Positions 1-5,400 are shown, counted from the first letter of the stretch. The stretch is 6,345 bases of DNA from Candidatus Woesearchaeota archaeon (GCA_026394915.1 JAPLZS010000021.1:1-6345); one strand, 5' to 3'. The notes: generated by a model from the letters alone, not told the origin. Numbers and translations: made by a program.

Positions 1-2
1 CA

Positions 3-1043
3 CAATATTATACAGAATACAAATACAGGCCTACAAGATCAATCGCAGAAGCGAGCAGAACAGGACCAGCAACAAACATCATAACAGGATTGTCTGTAGG
101 GCTTGAGTCAACCGCACTTCCTGTCATTGTGATATCTGCTGCAATATTAGGGTCATATTATCTGGGAATAACATCTGGATTGCCCCATGCAGGGCTGTTC
201 GGAACAGCAGTCGCAACAATGGGCATGCTTGCAACAGCAGCATACATACTTGCAATGGACACATTCGGACCGATTGCTGACAATGCAGGTGGAATAATCG
301 AGATGAGCCATCAGCCGAAGAAGGTAAGGGAGAAGGCTGATAGGCTTGATGCAGTGGGAAACACCACAAAAGCACTTACAAAAGGATATGCAATAGGCTC
401 AGCAGCACTTGCAGCATTCTTATTGTTCAGCGCTTATCTTGATGAGGTAAGGAATTATGGATTTGACCTTACTGCAGTCAACATAGCAAAGCCAGAGGTG
501 TTCGTAGGCGCATTATTGGGCGGAATGCTTGTATTCCTGTTCTCAGCTCTTGCAATAAGGGCAGTGGGAAAAGCAGCTTATTATGTCATCAGTGATGTAA
601 GGGCCCAGTTCAAGGAAAAGCCAGGCATATTGAAAGGCACTCAGAAGCCTGACTATGGAAGGACAGTTGATATCGTCACAAAAGGCGCATTGAAGGAGAT
701 GATATTGCCGGGATTGCTTGCAATACTCATGCCAGTCACAGTAGGCTTGATATTCAAGCTATTGGGCGTAGGCGCAGAGACAGTTGCAGCATTGCTAATG
801 GTAGGAACAATCGTGGGAATACTCATGGCGCTGTTCCTGAACAATGGAGGAGGGGCCTGGGACAATGCAAAGAAATACATCGAGACAGGCAAGCTCGGCG
901 GAAAGGGCTCAGACACGCACAAGGCAGCAGTTGTTGGAGACACTGTAGGTGACCCCATGAAAGACACTGCTGGACCCTCTATACACGTGCTGATAAAACT
1001 GTTAGCAACTATTACTTTAGTTTTGGCTCCGCTTTTCTTGTGA
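3..1043 (+). CDS. hppA: Membrane-bound proton-translocating pyrophosphatase, C-terminal half (5' end outside window)
   Basis: This integral membrane enzyme hydrolyses pyrophosphate to phosphate and uses the energy to pump protons across the cytoplasmic membrane. The frame is open to the window edge, and the bases before the first TTG (90) encode the conserved RPTRSIAEASRTGPATNI stretch, so the gene starts upstream. About 346 residues are visible of a family usually 650-800 long. Diagnostic motifs in order are GLESTALPV, DNAGGIIEMSHQPKKVRE, LDAVGNTTKALTKGYAIGSA, DNAKKYIETGKLGG and HKAAVVGDTVGDPMKDTAGP, separated by hydrophobic membrane segments. The Lys in GNTTKA (codon 369-371), where potassium-dependent enzymes have Ala, marks the potassium-independent, proton-pumping subclass. 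The last 11 codons appear to be a replacement tail brought by the neighbouring homing endonuclease element; a second, displaced tail lies at 2027-2065. The stop overlaps the 3' end of the convergent endonuclease gene by 27 bp. Confidence 0.96.
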   Translation, partial: QYYTEYKYRPTRSIAEASRTGPATNIITGLSVGLESTALPVIVISAAILGSYYLGITSGLPHAGLFGTAVATMGMLATAAYILAMDTFGPIADNAGGIIEMSHQPKKVREKADRLDAVGNTTKALTKGYAIGSAALAAFLLFSAYLDEVRNYGFDLTAVNIAKPEVFVGALLGGMLVFLFSALAIRAVGKAAYYVISDVRAQFKEKPGILKGTQKPDYGRTVDIVTKGALKEMILPGLLAILMPVTVGLIFKLLGVGAETVAALLMVGTIVGILMALFLNNGGGAWDNAKKYIETGKLGGKGSDTHKAAVVGDTVGDPMKDTAGPSIHVLIKLLATITLVLAPLFL

Positions 1044-1934
1044 GCCTAAAATTTCTTTTTTTATTTCTTTTCTTAGATTATTCCACTTGTCAATAGGCCA
1101 CTTAAAAGAATTTTTTCTGTTCTCTAACATAAATTCCATTTTTCTTACCTTTTCGCTATGTCTGCTTAAAGGTAATAAATATTCTATTAATCGCACAACA
1201 TCAGATTTTTTGTTTAAAATAAGGGCGTAGAAATCGTTAGTATAAGCGCCATAACCAAGGAATTCGCCCTTTTTGCGTTCTATATAAAAGATTGGCTTTA
1301 GACCAAAATATTCAAACTTACTTTTTATGTTTTCCAATATTTCCTTGTCGCTTGTACGAAGCCTGAATGTGAATCTTAGGTGCTTATCATGGCTTTTACT
1401 TAAGTGCCAGTTTCCCTCGCAATCAACATAAGCGGCAAGAAAGTTTAAGAATGAGGCATTATCTTCTATAATCCACTTTGGAATATTCATAGGTTTTTCC
1501 AAAAGAAAATCAAATGAATGATGTAAATCAACATAAATAAACCATTCATCCTTCCTCTCTTTTTCTTTTGGTCTGAATCTATAAGTGCATATCTGACTAT
1601 ATTCTTTGAAGGAGTTCCTCAATAAGTCAATCTGTGCAAGATGCGTTGTCGATGTTTGTATTCTTATGCATTTTCTTACTTTTTTTGCATGGAAATCTCC
1701 TGCTCTCAAACCAAGAAGATAAGCTTTCTCTGTCAGATTCCCTAAAAATGGTTTCTTCAGTTTTCTTGTAAGTGCTTCTGAAACGGTTTTTCTCTTTATT
1801 CCATACTTCTCCATCTTTTTTCTGATAGTTCTCTCATTCTTTATGCCAAACATCTTTGCTATCTCTTTAGGTTTAAGATGTTTATTCCAGTAAAGATCTG
1901 TCAGTTCTTCTTTTGAGATTGGTATCTTCTTCAT
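1017..1934 (-). CDS. LAGLIDADG homing endonuclease with N-terminal helix-turn-helix
   Basis: The product is a predicted site-specific DNA endonuclease of the LAGLIDADG family, 305 aa from the ATG at 1934. Residues about 8-50 (LTDLYWNKHLKPKEIAKMFG and what follows) look like a helix-turn-helix that would help recognise DNA. Two LAGLIDADG helices are visible: AYLLGLRAGDF at 71-81 with acidic D80, and FLAAYVDCEG at 165-174 with E173, so a monomeric two-repeat enzyme with both catalytic acids is predicted. A GTG at 1970 would add 12 residues, but the TATA-like TATTTAAA at 1957-1964 (- strand) lies inside that extension and about 26 bp from the ATG, so a leaderless start at 1934 fits better. The gene is AT-rich and lysine-rich. 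It lies antisense to hppA between two versions of the hppA C-terminus, so its own mobility probably created this arrangement. No intein splice motifs or host exons surround it in its own frame. Confidence 0.9.
   Translation of the reverse strand: MKKIPISKEELTDLYWNKHLKPKEIAKMFGIKNERTIRKKMEKYGIKRKTVSEALTRKLKKPFLGNLTEKAYLLGLRAGDFHAKKVRKCIRIQTSTTHLAQIDLLRNSFKEYSQICTYRFRPKEKERKDEWFIYVDLHHSFDFLLEKPMNIPKWIIEDNASFLNFLAAYVDCEGNWHLSKSHDKHLRFTFRLRTSDKEILENIKSKFEYFGLKPIFYIERKKGEFLGYGAYTNDFYALILNKKSDVVRLIEYLLPLSRHSEKVRKMEFMLENRKNSFKWPIDKWNNLRKEIKKEILGSQEKRSQN
1046..1075 (+). terminator. T-rich tract after the present hppA stop
   Basis: Just after the hppA TGA the + strand carries several T runs (CTTTTTTTATTTCTTTTC) with no hairpin. 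This is the form of intrinsic archaeal terminators. The same bases encode lysine codons of the converging endonuclease gene, so the T-richness could be a by-product of that coding sequence. Confidence 0.35.
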
Positions 1935-1956
1935 CAACTTTTTTAAGAAGAGGTTG

Positions 1957-1964
1957 TTTAAATA
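1957..1964 (-). promoter_or_regulatory. TATA-like box for the homing endonuclease gene
   Basis: On the - strand this reads TATTTAAA, an archaeal TATA-box form. Its centre is about 26 bp upstream of the ATG at 1934, the usual distance to the transcription start, which implies a leaderless transcript. No Shine-Dalgarno sequence precedes that ATG, which agrees with this. Confidence 0.5.
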
Positions 1965-2026
1965 CCTCACGTCGCCATGTCCAGTGGCCAGTGATTAGAA
2001 CCAGTTTTTCCGAATTTTCCGGAGAT

Positions 2027-2065
2027 TCAACAATAACCCTTGTCTTGGCGCTGCTGTTCATCTGA
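2027..2065 (+). pseudogene. Displaced native C-terminal remnant of hppA
   Basis: Read from 2027 the + strand encodes S-TITLVLALLFI followed by TGA. The active hppA ends A-TITLVLAPLFL followed by TGA (1008-1043). The aligned peptides match at 9 of 11 positions and stop at the same codon, while the DNA matches at 25 of 36 bases, with most changes at third codon positions. Upstream of 2027 the frame no longer resembles the pyrophosphatase (IRTSFSEFSGD), so homology begins abruptly. The codons here (ACA ATA ACC, CTG CTG TTC ATC) look more like the body of hppA than those of the present tail. I infer that this is the original 3' end, separated by insertion of the element at about 1005-2026. It has no start and is not expected to be translated. 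Confidence 0.7.
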
Positions 2066-2075
2066 AACGAGAATT

Positions 2076-2118
2076 GTTTTCTTTCTTTTTCTTTTTTATG
2101 TTATTTTTTATCTTTTAT
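2076..2118 (+). terminator. T-rich tract after the displaced hppA tail
   Basis: Starting about 10 bases after the remnant's TGA, the + strand has successive T runs (TTGTTTTCTTTCTTTTTC, then TTTTTTATG and ATTTTTTATC). This looks like an archaeal T-tract terminator in the position expected for the original hppA transcript, and it supports reading 2027-2065 as the native gene end. Confidence 0.45.
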
Positions 2119-2224
2119 AATATCTTAATTTTATCTATATTCTTTTATGATATAATCACTATATAGTAGTCAATAATAGAAAGTTTTATATATCAGTTCT
2201 TCCTACATAGTTCATATACAAAAC

Positions 2225-2231
2225 TTATATA
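2225..2231 (+). promoter_or_regulatory. TATA-like box upstream of the SLT-like gene
   Basis: TTATATA lies immediately before the open reading frame that runs from 2233. Transcription would be expected to start near 2254-2258, well before the TTG at 2323, leaving a leader of about 65 bases that reads like coding sequence. Confidence 0.35.
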
Positions 2232-2322
2232 AGGCTCTCTTGCAGCTGGATGCTCTGATCCTGTTGAACTTGTTGAGCGCAAGATCAATTCCAATGCTCC
2301 TGTTTATGCTGATGATAAAGTA

Positions 2323-3090
2323 TTGGAATTTCTTGCAAGATACCGGCCGGCAATAGAAAAAGAGTCTGCTAAGCACGGCATCCCTTCTGCATTCCTGGCT
2401 TCTGTGCTTTATGCAGAGATGGCATACAGGCATTCATGGGAAAATGATTGTGACAGACTGCAGGCAATGTTAGGATCAAACGGCACTTATGGCCCAGGCC
2501 AGATAAGACTTTCAACTGCGTTTGATCTTGACAGAATTATCCAGGAATACAATGGATTTGAGAATGTTCCAGGCAAGATAAAGGCAGAATACATAAAAAA
2601 ACTTTATGATCCGGAATCTAACATTCATTACACTGCAAAATATCTTGCATTCCTCAAGGGCAGGAGAATAAGATTTCCTGCAATGTCTTCTGAAGATTTT
2701 GCAAGTAATCCGGAGGCAATGGCCCTTGTTGCGACAGAGTACCAGATCGGCCCCAAGAAAAAGCCCATCAACGAAGTAAAATTCAATTATTATGGATATG
2801 GGGTTGTCAGGGGAATATCCTCAGGCTCAGAGATAAAGAGCGTATTCGAAAGCAATGATCAGGCAAAGGCAAATGCTGACAGATTCATTGCGCAATACAA
2901 AGGTTATGCTGCAGCTTCATCAAGAGACAAGAACAGATCAAAAAAAGTAATACCCATAACAGCCGGTTTGTCTGCTGCTGCGCTCGGATTCTGCGCAGGA
3001 CTTTATTATCTTTCTAAGAGAAAGGAAAAATTGGGCATAAATCATCCAAGAAGACCGATAAGTGGAGACACTGACCTGTCAAGGTCATAA
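2323..3090 (+). CDS. Lytic-transglycosylase/lysozyme-like (SLT fold) protein with C-terminal membrane anchor
   Basis: The product is a predicted cell-wall glycan-cleaving or glycan-binding protein related to the SLT lysozyme-like superfamily. Family-like landmarks, numbered from the TTG at 2323, are ASVLYAEMA with candidate catalytic Glu32, TYGPGQIRLSTA at 55-66 (compare GlxQIxPxTA), DPESNIHYTAKYL at 96-108, and ATEYQIGP, which resembles the AYNxGP motif. Residues about 209-230 (VIPITAGLSAAALGFCAGLY and on) form one membrane span followed by positive charges and a short hydrophilic tail. That would make it a tail-anchored protein whose orientation is unclear. No signal peptide is visible. The start is doubtful: TTG is the only start codon in frame after the TAA at 2230, yet the 30 codons before it also look coding (CSDPVELVERKINSNAPVYA). 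Archaea generally lack murein, so the target may be another cell's wall or a different polymer. Assignment is by motif only. Confidence 0.72.
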   Translation: MEFLARYRPAIEKESAKHGIPSAFLASVLYAEMAYRHSWENDCDRLQAMLGSNGTYGPGQIRLSTAFDLDRIIQEYNGFENVPGKIKAEYIKKLYDPESNIHYTAKYLAFLKGRRIRFPAMSSEDFASNPEAMALVATEYQIGPKKKPINEVKFNYYGYGVVRGISSGSEIKSVFESNDQAKANADRFIAQYKGYAAASSRDKNRSKKVIPITAGLSAAALGFCAGLYYLSKRKEKLGINHPRRPISGDTDLSRS

Positions 3091-3115
3091 TCCTGATTGA
3101 GTCACTTCCATAACA

Positions 3116-3123
3116 TTTATATC
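3116..3123 (+). promoter_or_regulatory. TATA-like box for nreA
   Basis: TTTATATC is centred about 33 bp before the ATG at 3153 and only 12 bp before the ATG at 3132. Since archaeal transcription starts about 26 bp after the box centre (near 3146), the ATG at 3132 would not be transcribed. This decides the nreA start in favour of 3153. Confidence 0.5.
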
Positions 3124-3152
3124 TTAATCTCATGTCTTGCAGTCGGGGGAAC

Positions 3153-4358
3153 ATGAACATACGCTGTCTTCAATGCAAGGGCCGTCATCTGTGCGGAAGG
3201 AGCTTCTGCCCTATACAGGCAAAGATCTCTGCCCAGAAAAAGGTCAATATAGAGGCAAAGCAGGATTACTTTGGAGAGTCTCCCAATGTGTTTGTAGGGC
3301 ATTATGGCTATCCTAATCTCAATGTGGGTTTTCTTAATGTAGAAGAATACAACAACCATGATGCGCCCCTATTGTGGAGCAAAGAGGGCTATGACATAAA
3401 CAGGATAATAGACCTAAGGAGCCAGCTCATAAACTCGCAGTTCAAGGCAGAAGTGAAGGATGCAAGGAAGAGTGACAAGCTGATAGATATGGGAAAAGAG
3501 ATAGCAATGGCCTCTGAGCCGGTTGATGTGGAGATAAACCTTGAGAAAGTCCCCCATTTTAATCTTAATTTCGGCCAGGAGACTGCCCCTCATGGCCCGA
3601 GCGTAAAATTGAAGAAAGCAGAGATAACAGAGAACCCGAAGATACCCAATCATGTCGAGAAAGTGGTTGATGATGATATCAAGGCAACAGACGGCCTTAA
3701 TCTTCTCTATGACAAGGGATTTGATGAGCAATACCTGACAAAGCTTCTTAGCGTAGGAACATTGGGGATGCAGAAAGACAAGAAGATTGTTCCGACAAGA
3801 TGGTCAATAACAGCAGTCGATGACAGTCTATTCAAGCACCTGCTTGAGAGCATAAAACAATATCCAGAGATAGATTACTCTGCATATTTCGGAAGCCATC
3901 TTGGCAATTATTATCTCATCCTGATGTTCCCAGACGCATGGAGCTATGAATTGTTTGAGACCTATGTGGGCTCTGCTGAGTATGAGTGGCCTTTTTCAAC
4001 AGACTATGAAGGCTGCAATGGAAGGAAAGAATATGCAAGCAATACAGCAGGAGGATATTATGCAGCAAGGCTTGCTGTTGCAGAGAAGCTTGCAGAGAAG
4101 AAGAGGCAGGGATCATGCTTATGCCTGAGGTTCATAACAAATGAGTACTGGGCTCCATTGGGAGTCTGGGTCGTCAGAGAGGCTGCAAGGAATTCAATGG
4201 CCAGCAAGCCATTGGAGTTCGGCAGCAAGGAGCTCATGCTGAATTACGCAAGACACATCGTAAAGAGGAAGTTCGGCTACAATCTTGACAACATCCTCGG
4301 AAAGAGCATACTGCTGAAGCAGAGCAAAGAGCAGACAAAACTGATGAGCTTTCTATGA
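3153..4358 (+). CDS. nreA: NreA-type archaeal DNA repair protein with zinc motif and PCNA-binding box
   Basis: This is an archaeal Nre family protein (Nre N- and C-terminal domains, formerly DUF650/DUF651), which acts in DNA-damage tolerance together with the sliding clamp PCNA. The N-terminus CLQCKGRHLCGRSFCPI gives the family's four-cysteine zinc-binding signature, C5, C8, C14 and C19. The body includes family-like stretches such as FVGHYGYPNLNVG, AEYEWPFSTDYEGC, and GGYYAARLAVAEKL in the C-terminal domain. The last eight residues, QTKLMSFL, fit a PIP box (Q394, L397, F400, L401), the PCNA-interacting peptide known from NreA. A longer start at 3132 would add MSCSRGN, but the TATA box position and the typical family start (Met a few residues before CxxC) favour 3153, giving 401 aa. 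The run GGGGG ends 3 bases before this ATG, too close for a standard Shine-Dalgarno. It lies 62 bp after the SLT-like gene and appears to have its own promoter. Confidence 0.93.
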   Translation: MNIRCLQCKGRHLCGRSFCPIQAKISAQKKVNIEAKQDYFGESPNVFVGHYGYPNLNVGFLNVEEYNNHDAPLLWSKEGYDINRIIDLRSQLINSQFKAEVKDARKSDKLIDMGKEIAMASEPVDVEINLEKVPHFNLNFGQETAPHGPSVKLKKAEITENPKIPNHVEKVVDDDIKATDGLNLLYDKGFDEQYLTKLLSVGTLGMQKDKKIVPTRWSITAVDDSLFKHLLESIKQYPEIDYSAYFGSHLGNYYLILMFPDAWSYELFETYVGSAEYEWPFSTDYEGCNGRKEYASNTAGGYYAARLAVAEKLAEKKRQGSCLCLRFITNEYWAPLGVWVVREAARNSMASKPLEFGSKELMLNYARHIVKRKFGYNLDNILGKSILLKQSKEQTKLMSFL

Positions 4359-4374
4359 TAATATTATTATCATA
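4354..4374. repeat. 21-bp AT-rich palindrome over the nreA stop
   Basis: TATGATAATATTATTATCATA is a perfect inverted repeat around one central base and contains the nreA stop codon (4356-4358). It sits between the convergent nreA and 4408-5046 genes. It could be a protein-binding site or a weak RNA hairpin at the transcript ends. Being made almost only of A and T, it might also be chance. Confidence 0.45.
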
Positions 4375-4407
4375 TAATCAATGTTATGTTCAATTTGGAT
4401 CTTGCTT

Positions 4408-5046
4408 TTAGTGCATTATTGTTTCTGATGGTGTTTCACCAGGTCGTCCGAAATATTCTCTTCTTTCCCCAGTCTTATGTTTGATTATGACATGTAATGG
4501 AGGAGTTATAGAAGAAGTAGGTACTAAAATGGAAGGATATTCTGGATTATGCATAAATTCTGGAAGTTTTTCATTCTTTTCTATACCAACACCATTAGAT
4601 TTAACATAAGGTTCAGCCCCTAAAGATCTTCTGATGAAACTCATAACAATCACCTCACCCATACCTCTTATCCATGTGCATAGATTAGGTCCTCCTTTGG
4701 TTGGATCATCCATCCGCAGTAGATCAGGAATGAAATATACTTGATACCATTCAGGAGACTTATCAAATCCTTTTCTAAAACTCCTTCTTCCATAATCACT
4801 TCCTTCCATAACTTCAATCAGGTCTTTTCGCATCTCCTGTTGAAGAGCACCATATGCGGGATTATTGAATTTTGAAGTTTGTCCTGATTCAACTAATTCT
4901 TTAATATGGCACCTTAAAATTATTGCATTTTCAGGATTATATTGAGGAAAATTTGTTCCTAAGAAATTAAAACCCCTTTTCCCTAAAATGATGATTGTAT
5001 CCAAATCAGTTTCTGCCAAAAACCCCGCATAAAATTCATTTTCCAT
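4408..5046 (-). CDS. Hypothetical protein, 212 aa, family not recognised
   Basis: I do not recognise this protein. It is a soluble-looking 212-residue product without signal peptide or membrane span and with only two cysteines (in RCHIKEL and NLCTWI). Features that may help recognition are FLAETDLDTIIILGKRGFNF near the N-terminus, SPEWYQVYFIPDLLRMDDP in the middle, WIRGMGEVIVMSFIRRSLG after it, and a polar C-terminus ending in GRPGETPSETIMH. The ATG at 5046 is supported by a TATA-like sequence at 5071-5080 on the same strand, about 30 bp upstream, so translation is probably leaderless or nearly so. It converges on nreA, with 49 bp between the two stops. Its base composition looks more AT-rich than nreA, which may mean it is a recent arrival. 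A sustained open frame, a promoter at the right distance and ordinary protein composition make it likely to be real. Confidence 0.72.
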   Translation of the reverse strand: MENEFYAGFLAETDLDTIIILGKRGFNFLGTNFPQYNPENAIILRCHIKELVESGQTSKFNNPAYGALQQEMRKDLIEVMEGSDYGRRSFRKGFDKSPEWYQVYFIPDLLRMDDPTKGGPNLCTWIRGMGEVIVMSFIRRSLGAEPYVKSNGVGIEKNEKLPEFMHNPEYPSILVPTSSITPPLHVIIKHKTGERREYFGRPGETPSETIMH

Positions 5047-5070
5047 TTTAGTACTATATAATAAGCACAG

Positions 5071-5080
5071 ATTTATATAT
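5071..5080 (-). promoter_or_regulatory. TATA-like box for the 212-aa gene
   Basis: The - strand reads ATATATAAAT, centred about 30 bp before the ATG at 5046, which predicts a start of transcription near 5050 and a leader of only a few bases. A second AT-rich stretch (TTATATAG) lies closer to the ATG but is too near to act as the box for this start. Confidence 0.5.
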
Positions 5081-5084
5081 CTTT

Positions 5085-5105
5085 TGGAGAGGGCGAGGTT
5101 CGAAC
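5085..5105 (-). other. tRNA-3'-end-like fragment
   Basis: The - strand reads GTTCGAAC, then CTCGC, then CCTCTCC and A, in the order of a tRNA T loop, T-stem 3' strand, acceptor 3' strand and discriminator base. The partners that would complete it are missing: the bases before the loop (AGCAG) pair with CTCGC at only 2 of 5 positions, and no GGAGAGG acceptor strand is found upstream. It is therefore not a tRNA gene. It could be a scar of an attachment site at a tRNA 3' end, or a chance match. Confidence 0.3.
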
Positions 5106-5132
5106 TGCTCTTTTCGGGAAGGCATAGTTCGA
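5100..5132. repeat. Inverted repeat with inner hairpin
   Basis: TCGAACT (5100-5106) and AGTTCGA (5126-5132) are perfect 7-base complements. Between them TCTTT and GAAGG can pair (with two G-U pairs) around a TCGG loop at 5115-5118. The structure overlaps the tRNA-like fragment and lies upstream of the 212-aa gene promoter, downstream of the zinc-finger gene. It could mark the end of the zinc-finger transcript or be a small structured RNA; nothing decides between these. Confidence 0.4.
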
Positions 5133-5179
5133 GAAACTGATAACACTCTTATATGACTATTTTGTAGAACAATACACTA

Positions 5180-5308
5180 TCACTTCTCGTACTTCTCTCC
5201 GCACTCAGGGCTGCAGAAATAGGTCTCGTCATCATTAGTATCACCGATAGCCAAGAACTCCTTTCCGCATACCTCGCACTTGACAATCTTTTCAGTGAGA
5301 AAATCCAT
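5180..5308 (-). CDS. Small treble-clef-like zinc-finger protein, 42 aa
   Basis: This is a tiny protein with two cysteine pairs, C11-x2-C14 (KCEVCGKEF) and C32-x3-C36 (YFCSPECGEKYEK), resembling treble-clef fingers of the TRASH/FCS/MYM type that bind one zinc. Such proteins often act as nucleic-acid-binding or adaptor modules, but no partner can be named here. A start further upstream (TTG at 5377) would add 23 residues with no domain value, and it overlaps the TATA-like GTATATAAAG at 5354-5363. I therefore prefer the ATG at 5308. GGGG about 6 bases before that ATG might serve weakly in ribosome binding. The cysteine spacing and the acidic, compact sequence make a real protein likely despite its size. 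Confidence 0.7.
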   Translation of the reverse strand: MDFLTEKIVKCEVCGKEFLAIGDTNDDETYFCSPECGEKYEK

Positions 5309-5353
5309 AACAACCCCGATAGATGCATTTCTGTATATGGTATGGCAAATAGA

Positions 5354-5363
5354 GTATATAAAG
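5354..5363 (-). promoter_or_regulatory. TATA-like box for the zinc-finger gene
   Basis: The - strand reads CTTTATATAC, centred about 50 bp before the ATG at 5308, predicting a leader of about 24 bases that includes the CGGGG run. A weaker TATA-like sequence at 5332-5340 would give a leaderless transcript instead. Confidence 0.4.
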
Positions 5364-5400
5364 ATTTTGCTTGGCAAGAGAATAGAACCAGATCAAATGC

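Larger units (their letters stand above)
1005..2026. mobile_element. Inferred homing-endonuclease element inserted in the hppA 3' end
   Basis: The segment lies between the point where the current hppA tail begins to differ from the displaced tail and the point where the displaced tail starts. It holds a replacement of about 11 hppA codons plus stop, the antisense LAGLIDADG gene, its TATA box, and about 60 bp beyond that box with no recognised content apart from the short direct repeat CCAGTGGCCAGTG (1981-1993). Both boundaries are inferred from where hppA similarity stops and are uncertain by about 10 bp. No terminal inverted repeats or target duplication were seen, as expected for a homing element moved by double-strand-break repair. 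Confidence 0.55.
2066..2232. promoter_or_regulatory. AT-rich intergenic region with promoter-like TATA elements
   Basis: This stretch is very AT-rich and holds no convincing gene. It contains two good TATA-like sequences on the + strand, TTTTATATAT at 2184-2193 and TTATATA at 2225-2231, either of which could drive the transglycosylase-like gene. It also contains a direct repeat of 13 bases with one mismatch (TCTTTTATAATAT at 2111, TCTTTTATGATAT at 2141), spaced exactly 30 bp apart. That spacing is close to three helical turns, but low complexity makes chance likely. Together with 1971-2026 and the upstream open frame at 2233-2322, it makes up the longest gene-poor stretch of the window. Confidence 0.4.

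Noticed and set aside
124..967. Open frames on the - strand inside hppA
   Set aside because: These are antisense shadows of a strongly conserved coding gene, with no motif or start signal.
1935..1970. Longer endonuclease start at GTG 1970
   Set aside because: The TATA-like box lies inside this extension at the right distance for a leaderless start at ATG 1934.
1005..2026. Archaeal intron or intein carrying the endonuclease
   Set aside because: The endonuclease is antisense to hppA, hppA has a complete C-terminus and stop before it, no intein splice motifs are present, and no obvious bulge-helix-bulge pairing joins the two boundaries.
2111..2153. Paired 13-bp direct repeats spaced 30 bp as an operator or array
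   Set aside because: Only two imperfect copies in very AT-rich DNA; too little to call a repeat array or operator.
2294..2356. Short ATG frame beginning MLLFMLMIKYW as a signal peptide
   Set aside because: It is the out-of-frame reading of the SLT-like gene's upstream frame, stops after about 20 codons, and would need a frameshift to join.
2212..2433. 73-aa open frame on the - strand
   Set aside because: It overlaps the SLT-like gene and its promoter, uses unlikely codons, and has no domain or start signal.
3117..4128. Open frames on both strands overlapping nreA
   Set aside because: nreA is clearly coding across this region; the overlapping frames have low-complexity, shadow-like composition.
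5085..5160. Complete tRNA gene
   Set aside because: T stem pairs at only 2 of 5 positions and no matching acceptor 5' strand, D arm or anticodon arm is found.
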